Assembly (NCBI RefSeq): GCF_039537005.1 | Contig: NZ_BAAAZR010000004.1 | Span: forward strand, 310,001-374,000 | DNA: 64,000 nt | Source of the DNA: Sphaerisporangium flaviroseum | Lineage (GTDB): Bacteria > Actinomycetota > Actinomycetes > Streptosporangiales > Streptosporangiaceae | Direction: 5' to 3' | Shown: piece by piece, positions 41,822 through 49,495 of the stretch | Layout: every line of letters begins with the position of its first letter | Numbering within the stretch: position 1 is the stretch's first letter | The notes under the pieces: model-generated | Database searches by the model: none | Told to the model about the DNA's origin: nothing | Seen by the model: only the letters and a program-made list of their open reading frames with translations | Position numbers and translations under genes: made by a program

Positions 41822-42022
41822 CGGCCTCCCCGCGCCGATCTCTGGCGCGGCGGGACGCCAGGCGTCGATCACCACACGGCCGAGCGCTGCATCAACCGGA
41901 TCAAAGAGTGGCGTGGGCCGGCCTTCCGCTTCGACAAGACCCCGGAAAGCCACCTCGCTGGGCTCCATCTGCGAGGCGCCATCCTATGGATCAGCGGCGC
42001 GAGTAGATGCCCCGGGACCTGA
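41822..42022 (+). mobile_element. IS5-type transposase C-terminal relic
   Basis: The plus strand reads TAERCINRIKEWRGPAFRFD and KTPESHLAGLHLRGAILWI, the final alpha-helical part and terminal strand of IS5-group DDE transposases (the ERC-NRLKQWRG region). Only about the last 45 residues remain, followed by a stop. It abuts the truncated MarR fragment and probably caused or marks that break. Confidence 0.78.
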
Positions 42023-42191
42023 CTGCAACCGGTCAGTTGACCGGGCACCGATGACTTTCGGACGGCAGTGAAGTCTAAGGCGTTAGCGACAGGCCACAGC
42101 CACCGCGGCCACGCGAGCACTGCGGCCCGAGACACGCACGTCCCCTAGCAAGCACGGTCCCCAGACGACCCGAGACCACGGAGTTCTGATC

Positions 42192-42754
42192 ATGGGGAAG
42201 CTGATAGCGACGGTGTTCAACTACTCCCTCGATGGCCTTCTCGCCGACGAGGGCACCGAATTCTGGAAGTTCTGCTTCGACCTGCCCGAAAATCGTCAGC
42301 GCGACGACCCGGCGCACCTCGACTGGCTCCAGAGCGCCTACGCGCACGTCATGGGCCGCACCTCCTACGAGTCCATCTCCGAGGCCATGACAACCGCCAC
42401 CGACCACCCGTTCGCCGACATCCTGAACGCCGCGCGCAAGGTCGTCTTCTCCCGGACCCTGAAGACGGCCGACTGGGCCAACACCACCATCGCCGCCGGT
42501 GACACGACAGAAGAGATCGACAGCTCAGGCTGGGCGGCGACGGCCACATCGTGGTCTGGGGCGGCGTCAGCCTCTGGCGGTCACTCATGCGGCTCGACCT
42601 GATCGACGAGATCCAGCTGAGCACGTTCCCCTACGTCGCGGGCGAGGGCACCCGGCTGTTCGACGGCGTCCCCAAGTCCTACCCGCTCGACCTGGTCTCC
42701 AGCACCGCGTCCAGCAACGGGATCATCTATCTGCAGTACCGGCGACACCGCTAA
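42192..42754 (+). pseudogene. Dihydrofolate-reductase-like (RibD C-terminal) gene with frameshift
   Basis: The first frame encodes MGKLIATVFNYSLDGLLAD, GRTSYESIS and VVFSRTLKTADW; the second continues with VVWGGVSLWRSLMRLDLIDE and GEGTRLFDG to YLQYRRHR. Joined, they make a typical RibD_C/DHFR-like reductase of about 187 residues. The break is a one-base loss near 42521-42522, where GACAGCTC would be expected to read GACAAGCTC. It may be a true pseudogene or a sequencing error. No other inactivating change is obvious. Confidence 0.85.
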
Positions 42755-43070
42755 CCAGCAAAATCATCTGAAGGCTCACTGCACGCCACGACCCCGTCCG
42801 GCACGCCGGGCGGGGTCTTTCACGCGGCTAATAGACCTCTCGACCATCCATCTGCGCGCCGAACGCGAGCACCGCGCGAGCAGGTCGAGCAGGTGCCGTA
42901 GCTCGGTCATCGTGTTGAGATGACGGCGGTCGGCGCGACTGTGACACAACCATGACACGGCGCTGACGAGGCGGGGACACGGTCGGCCGACAGTGAATGG
43001 CGTTGACCTGCGCCTGTTCCCCAGCGGTGGGTCCGGCTGTCTCCGTGCCACTGAGGAAGGCTGATCGATC
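42755..43070. other. 316-bp spacer with terminator
   Basis: A hairpin terminator lies at 42790-42820. The remainder carries no supported gene; the 3' end must hold the promoter for the ddl-like gene. Confidence 0.4.
42790..42820 (+). terminator. Rho-independent-like terminator
   Basis: The stem GACCCCGTCCGG/CCGGGCGGGGTC (11 of 12 pairs, one G-T) has a 4-base loop and is followed by TTTC. It lies 36 bases after the stop of the DHFR-like gene. Confidence 0.7.
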
Positions 43071-44027
43071 GTGACTGAACGCGTACGCGTGGCTGTGCTG
43101 GCGGGTGGGCCATCCGCCGAGCATGAGGTGTCGCTGCGGTCGGCGCAGGCTGTGCTCGATGAGCTGCCGAGGGAGCTGTACGAGCCCGTCGCCGTCATCA
43201 TCGACCGGCAGGGCAGGTGGCCGGTGGAACTGCGACGCGATCTGGCGGACGTGGTCTTCCCCGTGCTGCACGGGCCGTTCGGCGAGGACGGCGTCGTCCA
43301 GGGTCACCTGGAGACGCTGGGCATCCCGTACGTGGGCTGCGGCGTCATGGCCTCTGCCGTGGCCATGAACAAGGTCGCGATGCGGCGCACGTTTCTGGCG
43401 GAGGACATTCCGGTCACCCCACATGTGTGGTTCACCGAGCACGAGTGGCGCACCACCACCGACTCCTGGGGTCTGGTGAAGTCGCTCGACTGGCCGATGT
43501 ACGTCAAACCGGCCAACATGGGCTCCTCCATCGGCATCTCACGTGTCACCTCCATGGAGGAGCTGCGCGCGGGCGTAGATCTGGCGCTGGCCTACGACCG
43601 GATGGTCATCGTCGAGCAGGAGGTGACCGCGCGCGAGGTCATCTGCGGCGTGCTCGGCGGCTACGACACTCCGGATGCTTCGGTGCCCGGCGAGCTCATC
43701 GTGCCCGGCGACTGGCTCGACTATGAGGCCAAATACCTCAGCCAGGCCGAGATCGCCGGCATCCCTGCCGTGCTGCCAGAACGGGTGGCCGAGGACGTGC
43801 GCGAGCTGGCTCTGCGCGCCTTCCGGGCGATCGGTGGCTACGGCCTGTCCCGTGTCGACTTCCTCTATGAGGAGGACACGGGACGCCTGTACGTGCTGGA
43901 GATCAACACCATGCCCGGCTTCACCTCCCGTTCCGTCTACGCCAGGGCCTGGGCCGCAAGCGGTGTCCCGTACCCGGACCTGCCGCGCCGCCTCATCGAC
44001 CTCGCGTTCGCCAGGAGCGGCTCGTGA
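43071..44027 (+). CDS. ddl: D-alanine-D-alanine ligase family protein
   Basis: This is a 318-residue ATP-grasp ligase that would join two D-alanines for peptidoglycan. Key features are AGGPSAEHEVSLRS (Glu17), VKPANMGSSIGIS (Ser152/153) and the omega-loop WLDYEAKYLS with Tyr222, the triad expected of D-Ala-D-Ala enzymes. The loop lacks the VanA-type sequence, so a D-Ala-D-Lac role is not favoured. VLEINTMPGFTSRS closes the ATP site. It is four bases overlapped (GTGA) with a broken murF. It is probably a second, accessory copy; function unproven. Confidence 0.88.
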   Translation: MTERVRVAVLAGGPSAEHEVSLRSAQAVLDELPRELYEPVAVIIDRQGRWPVELRRDLADVVFPVLHGPFGEDGVVQGHLETLGIPYVGCGVMASAVAMNKVAMRRTFLAEDIPVTPHVWFTEHEWRTTTDSWGLVKSLDWPMYVKPANMGSSIGISRVTSMEELRAGVDLALAYDRMVIVEQEVTAREVICGVLGGYDTPDASVPGELIVPGDWLDYEAKYLSQAEIAGIPAVLPERVAEDVRELALRAFRAIGGYGLSRVDFLYEEDTGRLYVLEINTMPGFTSRSVYARAWAASGVPYPDLPRRLIDLAFARSGS

Positions 44028-44632
44028 TCCCCATGACGCTGAACAGGATCGCGCAGGTCGTCGGCGCAAGCCTGTATGACGTGCGCGACCCGCAGGCGCT
44101 GGTGACGGCGCCCTCGGCGGTCGCCACCGACAGGTCGTTCAACAACGAGATCGGGCTGCCGCTCACCGTGCTGCGTGCCGATGCCACCACCCGATACCTG
44201 GTGCTGGAAATGGGCGCGGGCCGGAAGGGCGACCTGACGTACCTGACCGGGCTCGCACCGCCCCAGGTCGGGCTGGTGCTCAATGTCGGCACCGCCCATG
44301 TGGATCGTATGGGCAGCGGGCCGGCCGACGTGGCCGAGGCCAAAGGCGAGCTGGTCGAGGCACTTCCGGCGGACGGGTTCGCCCTGCTCAACGCCGACGA
44401 CCCGTACGTCCTGGGCATGGCCGGCCGCACCAGGGCCCGGATCCTGTTGTACGGCGGGTCGGCGCAGGCGCAGGTGCGAGCCGAAGATGTGCGGATGGCC
44501 GACCGCGCGCGAACCGCGTTCGAGCTGGTGACGCCCTCCGGCCGCGCTCGGGTCGAGCTCAACCTCATAGGCGAGCACCAGGTGAGCAATGCCCTCGCCG
44601 CGCCGGTGGACGGAGTATCGCTGCTGGTCTGA
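44024..44632 (+). pseudogene. murF: murF-like gene with internal deletion and 3' truncation
   Basis: The reading frame begins like MurF (MTLNRIAQVVGASLYDV), then jumps from VATDR directly to SFNNEIGLPLTVLRAD, skipping about 80-90 residues that carry the ATP-binding GKTS loop. It continues normally (VLEMGAGRKGDL, LNVGTAHVD, GELVEALPADGFALLNADD) to GEHQVSNALAA and then ends in unrelated residues, so the C-terminal domain is missing. It cannot be an active UDP-MurNAc-tripeptide ligase. It starts by a GTGA overlap with ddl, showing they were once a functional pair. Confidence 0.8.
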
Positions 44633-44812
44633 GGATTCTTCCTGGAAGATCGCGTAGCGGTCGAAGAGGGCGATGGGATGGCCGGGAAGGTCTTCGGCCA
44701 GGGTGTTGGCCGAGCGGTCCACCTCGTACCCGCGATCTTGACGGTCGGACAGGAAGACGTGACCCTGCCAGACGGCCGTATCGCCAGGCGCCATCCGGGT
44801 GACCGGCGCGCG

Positions 44813-45742
44813 TCAGCCCGTCGTCCACGGCCGGAGCTTCTCGGGGTTCCGTACTGCCCAGAGATGCTTGATCCGGTCGCCTACGACCTCGAACGCCATC
44901 ACCACCACGATGACGCCATCTTGCTGAGCCACCAGACCGGGCTGACCGTTGACCGTACGCTCCAGGATCGCCAGGTTGGGCGCCTGGCCGAAGATATCGA
45001 CCAAGACGCGCGCGATCTGCTCGCCGCCTTCGATCGGGCGGAGCACCGCGCTGGCGAGGCCGCCGCCGTCGGCGATCCCCGTGGCGTCGGGGGCGAGGAG
45101 GCCGATGAGGGCGTCGATGTCCTTGGCTTCCCATGCCTTCTTGAAGTCTCTGACGATGTCGACGCGCTGGGCTGCGGGAGTCGCGGGAGCCTGCGACGCG
45201 CGAATGCGACGGCGGGCCGACGAGGCGAGCTGGCGACATGCCGCCGGCGTACGGCCGACGATCTCGGCCACTTCGGCGAAGGAGTAGCGGAAGACATCGT
45301 GAAGGATGAACGCGACGCGCTCGGCCGGGGTCATCGATTCGAGCATGACGAGGAAGGCCATGTTGATCGACTCGTCGAGGGTGACCCGGTCGGCCGGGTC
45401 GACCGAGCTGCCGCCCAACCGCCCGTTGATCGTACGGTCGGGCAGCGGCTCCGGGATCCATTCGCCCACGTAGCTCTCGCGCCGGGCCCGTGCCGAGCCG
45501 AGCAGGTCGAGGCAGATGCGACTGGCGACCTTCGTCAGCCAGCCGCCGGGGGATTCGATGGCCTGCCGTTGCTGTCGGGACATGGCGTACCAGCGGGCGT
45601 ACGTCTCTTGTACGACATCCTCGGCATCGGCCAGGGAGCCGAGGAGCCGGTACGCGAGGTTGATCAGCTGACGCCGCTCGCTCATGATCGCGTTCAGGCT
45701 CGGATCGAGCCGACCATCTCCTGGCTCATATCGGGTGGTCAT
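44813..45742 (-). CDS. ECF41-type sigma factor
   Basis: This is a 309-residue sigma factor with region 2 (LINLAYRLLGSLADAEDVVQ), region 4 (LHDVFRYSFAEVAEIVGRTP) and a C-terminal SnoaL-like domain ending in VRNPEKL, the NPDKL-like signature of ECF41. In this group the fused C-terminal domain regulates activity and targets are usually the sigma gene itself and an adjacent oxidoreductase/DoxX-type gene. Here a DoxX-like gene is divergently adjacent. The start ATG is at 45740-45742. Confidence 0.93.
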   Translation of the reverse strand: MTTRYEPGDGRLDPSLNAIMSERRQLINLAYRLLGSLADAEDVVQETYARWYAMSRQQRQAIESPGGWLTKVASRICLDLLGSARARRESYVGEWIPEPLPDRTINGRLGGSSVDPADRVTLDESINMAFLVMLESMTPAERVAFILHDVFRYSFAEVAEIVGRTPAACRQLASSARRRIRASQAPATPAAQRVDIVRDFKKAWEAKDIDALIGLLAPDATGIADGGGLASAVLRPIEGGEQIARVLVDIFGQAPNLAILERTVNGQPGLVAQQDGVIVVVMAFEVVGDRIKHLWAVRNPEKLRPWTTG

Positions 45743-45785
45743 GGTGTCGCCGGCTTTCCTTCTGCCGCGTCTGCCCTCACCAGAT

Positions 45786-45852
45786 CGACGACACAGCACC
45801 TCCGAATGTGAGGCCGACCCGTCACCTCACATTCGGAGGTGCTGTGTCGTCG
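45786..45852. promoter_or_regulatory. 28-bp perfect inverted repeat between ECF41 and doxX
   Basis: Left arm begins CGACGACACAGCACCTCC and right arm ends GGAGGTGCTGTGTCGTCG; each is 28 bases and matches perfectly, with an 11-base loop (45814-45824). It lies 44 bases before the ECF41 start and 73 before doxX. It may be an operator or a strong hairpin. A known ECF41 promoter match (TGTCACA, 16-base spacer, CGTC) was not found with correct spacing. Confidence 0.8.
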
Positions 45853-45924
45853 TAGTAGGGACTTCGCGCTCGCGATCATCATTGCCGTCTTCGTGCGCCC
45901 TGCGAATCGATGAGGAGCCCATTC

Positions 45925-46281
45925 ATGTTCGTTGCCTACACGGTGGTCTCGATCCTGCTCGCCATCGGGCTGACCTTCTCCGCCTACCTCTTCGTCACCC
46001 GCGATCCCAACCCCCGAATCGTGGAGACGCTCAACACCGTTCAAGTGCCCAAGAGCATGTACGCGCCACTGGCGGCGCTGAAGTTCGCCGGCGCCCTCGG
46101 CCTGCTCATCGGCATCTTCTGGCGCCCCTTGGGCATCGCGGCCGCGATCGGCCTGGTGCTCTACTTCCTCGGCGCCGTGATCTTCCATCTACGTGTCAAG
46201 GACACCAAGGGGGCCGGGAGCCCAGCCGTATTGACCCTCGCCTTCGTCGCGCTCCTGCTCCTGGGAACCGCCTCGGCCTGA
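45925..46281 (+). CDS. DoxX-family membrane protein
   Basis: This is a 118-residue protein with four hydrophobic segments: VVSILLAIGLTFSAYLFV, ALKFAGALGLLIGIF, IAAAIGLVLYFLGAVIF and AVLTLAFVALLLLG. DoxX-like proteins are often the target of ECF41 sigma factors and take part in redox or stress functions. The ATG at 45925 follows GAGGAG by eight bases; an earlier ATG at 45910 lacks such a site. It is divergent from the ECF41 gene. Confidence 0.88.
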   Translation: MFVAYTVVSILLAIGLTFSAYLFVTRDPNPRIVETLNTVQVPKSMYAPLAALKFAGALGLLIGIFWRPLGIAAAIGLVLYFLGAVIFHLRVKDTKGAGSPAVLTLAFVALLLLGTASA

Positions 46282-46423
46282 GCCGGGCGGCGTGCAGTCC
46301 CGGGAAGTCCCGCGGGCCGGTCCGGCCATATTGGCGTACCTGCGGCGCTTTCCCTCTTCACCTTCATCGAGGAGGCGGTGCGACACCGGCCGGTGGGCGG
46401 ACGGAAGTCATCCGGGAGCAGAT

Positions 46424-46540
46424 CGGCTCGTTGTCATGTGGGACCACGAGGATCCTGAAGGGCCTTGGCTTTGTGTGACCCCGGCCGCGTGGGAGGCCTT
46501 CCGCCTCGGCATACGTTCCGGTGGCGGGAAGGGCGGCTGA
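46424..46540 (+). pseudogene. DUF397 fragment (truncated copy)
   Basis: The plus strand reads RLVVMWDHEDPEGPWLCVTP followed by AAWEAFRLGIRSGGGKGG, matching the last about 37 residues of the intact DUF397 at 36569-36862. Upstream sequence is unrelated (3' region of doxX), so no start or N-terminal half exists. Confidence 0.85.
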
Positions 46541-46679
46541 CGGGGGTCCGGCCGTTTCAAGGGGGCCGGGGATTCTCGATGCTGGGCCGATGCCATCGGT
46601 TCGGATGCGGATCACGATGGTGCTGTTCGGCTGATCGAGGCTGTTCACCTGCTGTGGAACGGTGATCTTTTGGTCTGAT

Positions 46680-46795
46680 CGGGATGTGCGGGAGGTTGCG
46701 GTTCTTCGTCTGGTCGGATGTGCGGGTGCTTACCGTTTTCGTCTAGTGGGATATGCGGGAAGTTTGCATTCTTCGTCGGGGTCGGATATGTGGAG
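46680..46795 (-). repeat. Imperfect 33-34-bp tandem units after peptide gene B
   Basis: On the plus strand, units beginning TCTGGTCGGATGTGCGGG, TCTAGTGGGATATGCGGG and GGTCGGATATGTGG follow one another with 33-34-base spacing, mirroring the units after copy A. The two arrays are collinear over their inner part and diverge near the stop codon. Confidence 0.6.
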
Positions 46796-46835
46796 AGATT
46801 GTTGATTTTCTGAGTTTGTCGGGTGTGTTTGTTTG

Positions 46836-46973
46836 TTAGTCCCAGGTGGTGCCGGGGGTGCGGGAGTAGCTGTCCCACGTGGTTCCGGCGGTGCGGGAGT
46901 AGGAGTCCCACGTGGTGCCGGCGGAGCGCTTGGCGGTGTTGTTACTAACCGGGGAGAACTTCGAGTTCGTCAT
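46836..46973 (-). CDS. Repetitive 45-residue peptide (copy B), possible precursor peptide
   Basis: This is the second copy of the 45-residue peptide: leader-like MTNSKFSPVSNNTAKRS, then AGTTWDSYSRT twice and PGTTWD. It differs from copy A at one residue (Ser for Thr in the first repeat) and at four silent sites. The 5' untranslated region is also almost unchanged for about 120 bases, suggesting both copies keep the same expression signals. No signal peptide is evident, so export would need a dedicated system if it is secreted. Confidence 0.75.
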   Translation of the reverse strand: MTNSKFSPVSNNTAKRSAGTTWDSYSRTAGTTWDSYSRTPGTTWD

Positions 46974-47330
46974 TGTTTCGTCTCTTTCTTTGTGGCTGTG
47001 TATTTGTCCTCGCACAAACAACTCTGCGGGAATCACAACCCACAAACCAGACGAATGGACGGCAGCAAGTTGCACGCCCTTGACCGCTTGCTGCCACCCA
47101 GAATGCAGACATTCCCCGATAGCCACCAACAGATGACATCATCCCAGTTCACAGCCCCAATCCAGAGCTGTCAGGACGTGGACCGGCAGCCGTAGAAAGG
47201 GCCCATGCACGGCCATCCGGGGCTCTCTCTCCAAGAAAACAATGGAGGAATCCGCCCCCACGATCGCACGGATGGCCACTTCCGGCCTTGACCTCCAGCC
47301 GCGCGTGAAGCGCTCATCGAGAAAGAGGAG

Positions 47331-48011
47331 TCAGGCGGGCGCCTCGCTGCTCCGGCGCGGCGTCACCAGACCCGTCTCGTAAGCGAGCGCCACCGCCTGC
47401 GCGCGGCTGGACAGGCCGAGCTTGGTCATGGTGCGGTTGAGGTGGGTCTTCACGGTCGCCTCGCTGACGCACAACCGACCGGCGATCTGGCCGTTGGACA
47501 GCGCATGCCCCACCAGTTCGAGCACCTCGACCTCGCGCGCGGTCAAGATGTCCAGGTCACACGAGGATTGGGCGGTCAGATCCGGGCGGCGCGTGTACGT
47601 CTCGATCAGGCGCCTGGTGACGCTGGGCGCGAACAGCATCTCGCCCGCCGCGATGGTGTGGATCGCGGTGAGCAGGCGCTCGGGCGGGGTGTCCTTGAGC
47701 AGGAAGCCCGACGCGCCCGCCCGCAGGGCGTTGTAGACGTAGTCGTCGAGGTCGAAGGTGGTCAGGATCACCACCCGTGGCCGGTGGTCGCCGGCGGCGG
47801 CCAGGATGCGCTCGGTGGCGACGACCCCGCTCATGCCGGGCATCCTGATGTCCATCAAGATCACATCGGGACGCGTCGCCTCCGCGAGGCGTACGGCCTC
47901 CTCGCCGGTGGCGGCCTCCCCGACGACGTGCAGCTCGGGCATGGCCCGGATCAGCGCGGCCAGACCGGCACGGACCAGGATCTGATCGTCCACGACAAGC
48001 ACTTTGATCAT
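47331..48011 (-). CDS. NarL/LuxR-type response regulator
   Basis: This is a 226-residue response regulator. The receiver domain has phospho-acceptor Asp54 in VILMDIRMPG, with DD at 8-9 and Lys in LLKDTPPE. The C-terminal LuxR helix-turn-helix is LTAREVEVLELVGHALSNGQ followed by VSEATVKTHLNRTMTKL. Its ATG overlaps the TAA of the kinase gene by one base (TAATG), so the pair is co-transcribed. The signal is unknown. Confidence 0.95.
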   Translation of the reverse strand: MIKVLVVDDQILVRAGLAALIRAMPELHVVGEAATGEEAVRLAEATRPDVILMDIRMPGMSGVVATERILAAAGDHRPRVVILTTFDLDDYVYNALRAGASGFLLKDTPPERLLTAIHTIAAGEMLFAPSVTRRLIETYTRRPDLTAQSSCDLDILTAREVEVLELVGHALSNGQIAGRLCVSEATVKTHLNRTMTKLGLSSRAQAVALAYETGLVTPRRSSEAPA

Positions 48012-49264
48012 TAGAACGTCTCACCGGCCGGCGTAGGGGGCAGCTCGTCCGCGGTCGAGGACGAGAGGGGCAGCGTCACCACGACCTCGAACCCGCCGAG
48101 CGGCCCTGGTCCGGCGACGATCGTTCCCTTGTAGAGCTTGACCCGTTCGCGCATGCCGATCAACCCGTGGCCGTCAGTGTCCGGTGCGACCGCAGTGCCC
48201 GCGCCGCTGCCGTCGTCGGTGACACGCAGCTCCAGCTCGGCGGACCCGTACCGGAGGACCACCTGGGCTCTGGCGGAGCCCGCGTGTTTGAGCACGTTGG
48301 TGAGACATTCCTGAACGACCCGGTAGGCGCACAGGTCGATCCCGGACGCCAGCGGCCGTACGCTGCCGGTGACCGTGACCTCCACCGGCACCCCCGCGGA
48401 ACGCACCCGCTCGACAAGCTGTCCGAGACGGTCCAGACCCGGAGCCGGGTCATAGCTCACCCCGTCGTCCTCGGGTTCGATGCGCAGGACCGCCAGCAAC
48501 CGCCTCATCTCGCCCATGACCTCGCTGCCGGTGTCGGCGATCGTCGCGAGCGCGGCGCGGGCCGTGGCCGGGTCTGAGGAGAACACATACCGGGCGAGCC
48601 CGGCCTGCACCGAGATGACGGACATGTGGTGGGCGACGACGTCGTGCAGTTCGCGGGCGATGCGCACCCGTTCCTGGGTGACCGCACGGCGCGCCCTGCC
48701 CTCCTGGTCGCGCCTGAGCCGTTCGGACAGCTCGGTCAGCCGCCGGCTCCTGTCCGTCAGCATCCGGGCGCTGTTGCCGAACCCCCAGGCCACGGCGACC
48801 ATGACACATCCCTGGATGACACCGGCCCACAGGAGGTCGACGGGTCCGACCAAGAAGGCGTGCAACCACATGACCAGGACGGCCACCGCGCCCACGGCGA
48901 CCAGGCGCGGGGGCCGCTGAACCGCCACCGTATAGAGGCCGAGCAACTGCGGCATGGTGTTCATCCCGTAGTAGTAGCCCAGGGCGTGGTAGACGATGCC
49001 GGCGGCGCAGGTGATCAGCACGATCGTCAGCGGGGCGCGTCTGCGCAGGGCCAGCGGGAGGTTCGCCACCAGCGTCAAGGCGATGGAAAGCCCGTCCGGC
49101 CGCCGGAACCCGGCCTCGGTCATTCCCAGCAGCTCGGGGTGGTGGGCGACCACCACCTCGATAGCCACGGTCATGCTGGTGAACGCCAAGGCGAAGACCG
49201 TGTCGACGACCAGCGGGTTCGTCGCGGCGAACCGCCTGAGCCACGCCACGACCCTTGTACCCAT
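48011..49264 (-). CDS. Sensor histidine kinase (HisKA_3 type)
   Basis: This is a 417-residue membrane kinase with an N-terminal region of four to five hydrophobic segments, then the dimerisation motif ARELHDVVAHHMSVI with phospho-acceptor His207, and a C-terminal HATPase domain (VVQECLTNVLKHAGSA, VTDDGSGAG, HGLIGMRERVKLYKG). It pairs with the response regulator encoded directly downstream. The start ATG at 49262-49264 was chosen; an ATG at 49300 lies further up in frame. Confidence 0.94.
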   Translation of the reverse strand: MGTRVVAWLRRFAATNPLVVDTVFALAFTSMTVAIEVVVAHHPELLGMTEAGFRRPDGLSIALTLVANLPLALRRRAPLTIVLITCAAGIVYHALGYYYGMNTMPQLLGLYTVAVQRPPRLVAVGAVAVLVMWLHAFLVGPVDLLWAGVIQGCVMVAVAWGFGNSARMLTDRSRRLTELSERLRRDQEGRARRAVTQERVRIARELHDVVAHHMSVISVQAGLARYVFSSDPATARAALATIADTGSEVMGEMRRLLAVLRIEPEDDGVSYDPAPGLDRLGQLVERVRSAGVPVEVTVTGSVRPLASGIDLCAYRVVQECLTNVLKHAGSARAQVVLRYGSAELELRVTDDGSGAGTAVAPDTDGHGLIGMRERVKLYKGTIVAGPGPLGGFEVVVTLPLSSSTADELPPTPAGETF

Positions 49265-49379
49265 CGGCGCATGGTAACCGGACGACCACCGATCCCTCAT
49301 CCCCCGCCGACATGAGCACGCCTACCGCCAAAGTCGCACACGGCGCCACCGCGTACCACGCAGGTTGACCCGGGTGGGG

Positions 49380-49409
49380 CACCCGGTTGACCATGATCTC
49401 AACCGGGTG
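49380..49409. promoter_or_regulatory. 11-bp perfect inverted repeat upstream of kinase and LamG genes
   Basis: Arms CACCCGGTTGA and TCAACCGGGTG flank an 8-base centre. A related half (GGTTGACCCGGGTG) lies just before it at 49361-49376. The divergent position between two genes suggests an operator, though a hairpin role is possible. Confidence 0.45.
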
Positions 49410-49495
49410 CTGGATGACCTTACTCCCTGACTTACGTACCGTCCTGCGGTAACGCCGGCGGCCCGGCCAGCGTGTCGGAGCCCTGAGGAGGGCAC

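Larger units (their letters stand above)
46420..47195. repeat. Right arm of the ~0.8-kb inverted repeat
   Basis: This is the reverse-complement partner of 35,883-36,690. It contains peptide gene copy B, the 33-34-base units and a 5'-truncated DUF397 piece. The homology stops inside DUF397, whereas the left arm continues into an intact DUF397-XRE pair, so the right arm looks like the derived copy. Confidence 0.9.

Noticed and set aside
43071..44027. VanA-like D-Ala-D-Lac ligase giving vancomycin resistance
   Set aside because: The omega-loop DYEAKY with Tyr222 is the D-Ala-D-Ala type, and vanH and vanX are absent.
43071..44027. The Ddl ATP-grasp as modifying enzyme for the GTTWD peptide
   Set aside because: Its motifs are those of a dipeptide ligase; graspetide enzymes are RimK-like. 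There is no evidence linking it to the peptide beyond being in the same island.
46292..46540. Intact DUF397 gene in the right arm
   Set aside because: Only the last ~37 residues match; the upstream part is 3' doxX-region sequence, so it is a fragment.
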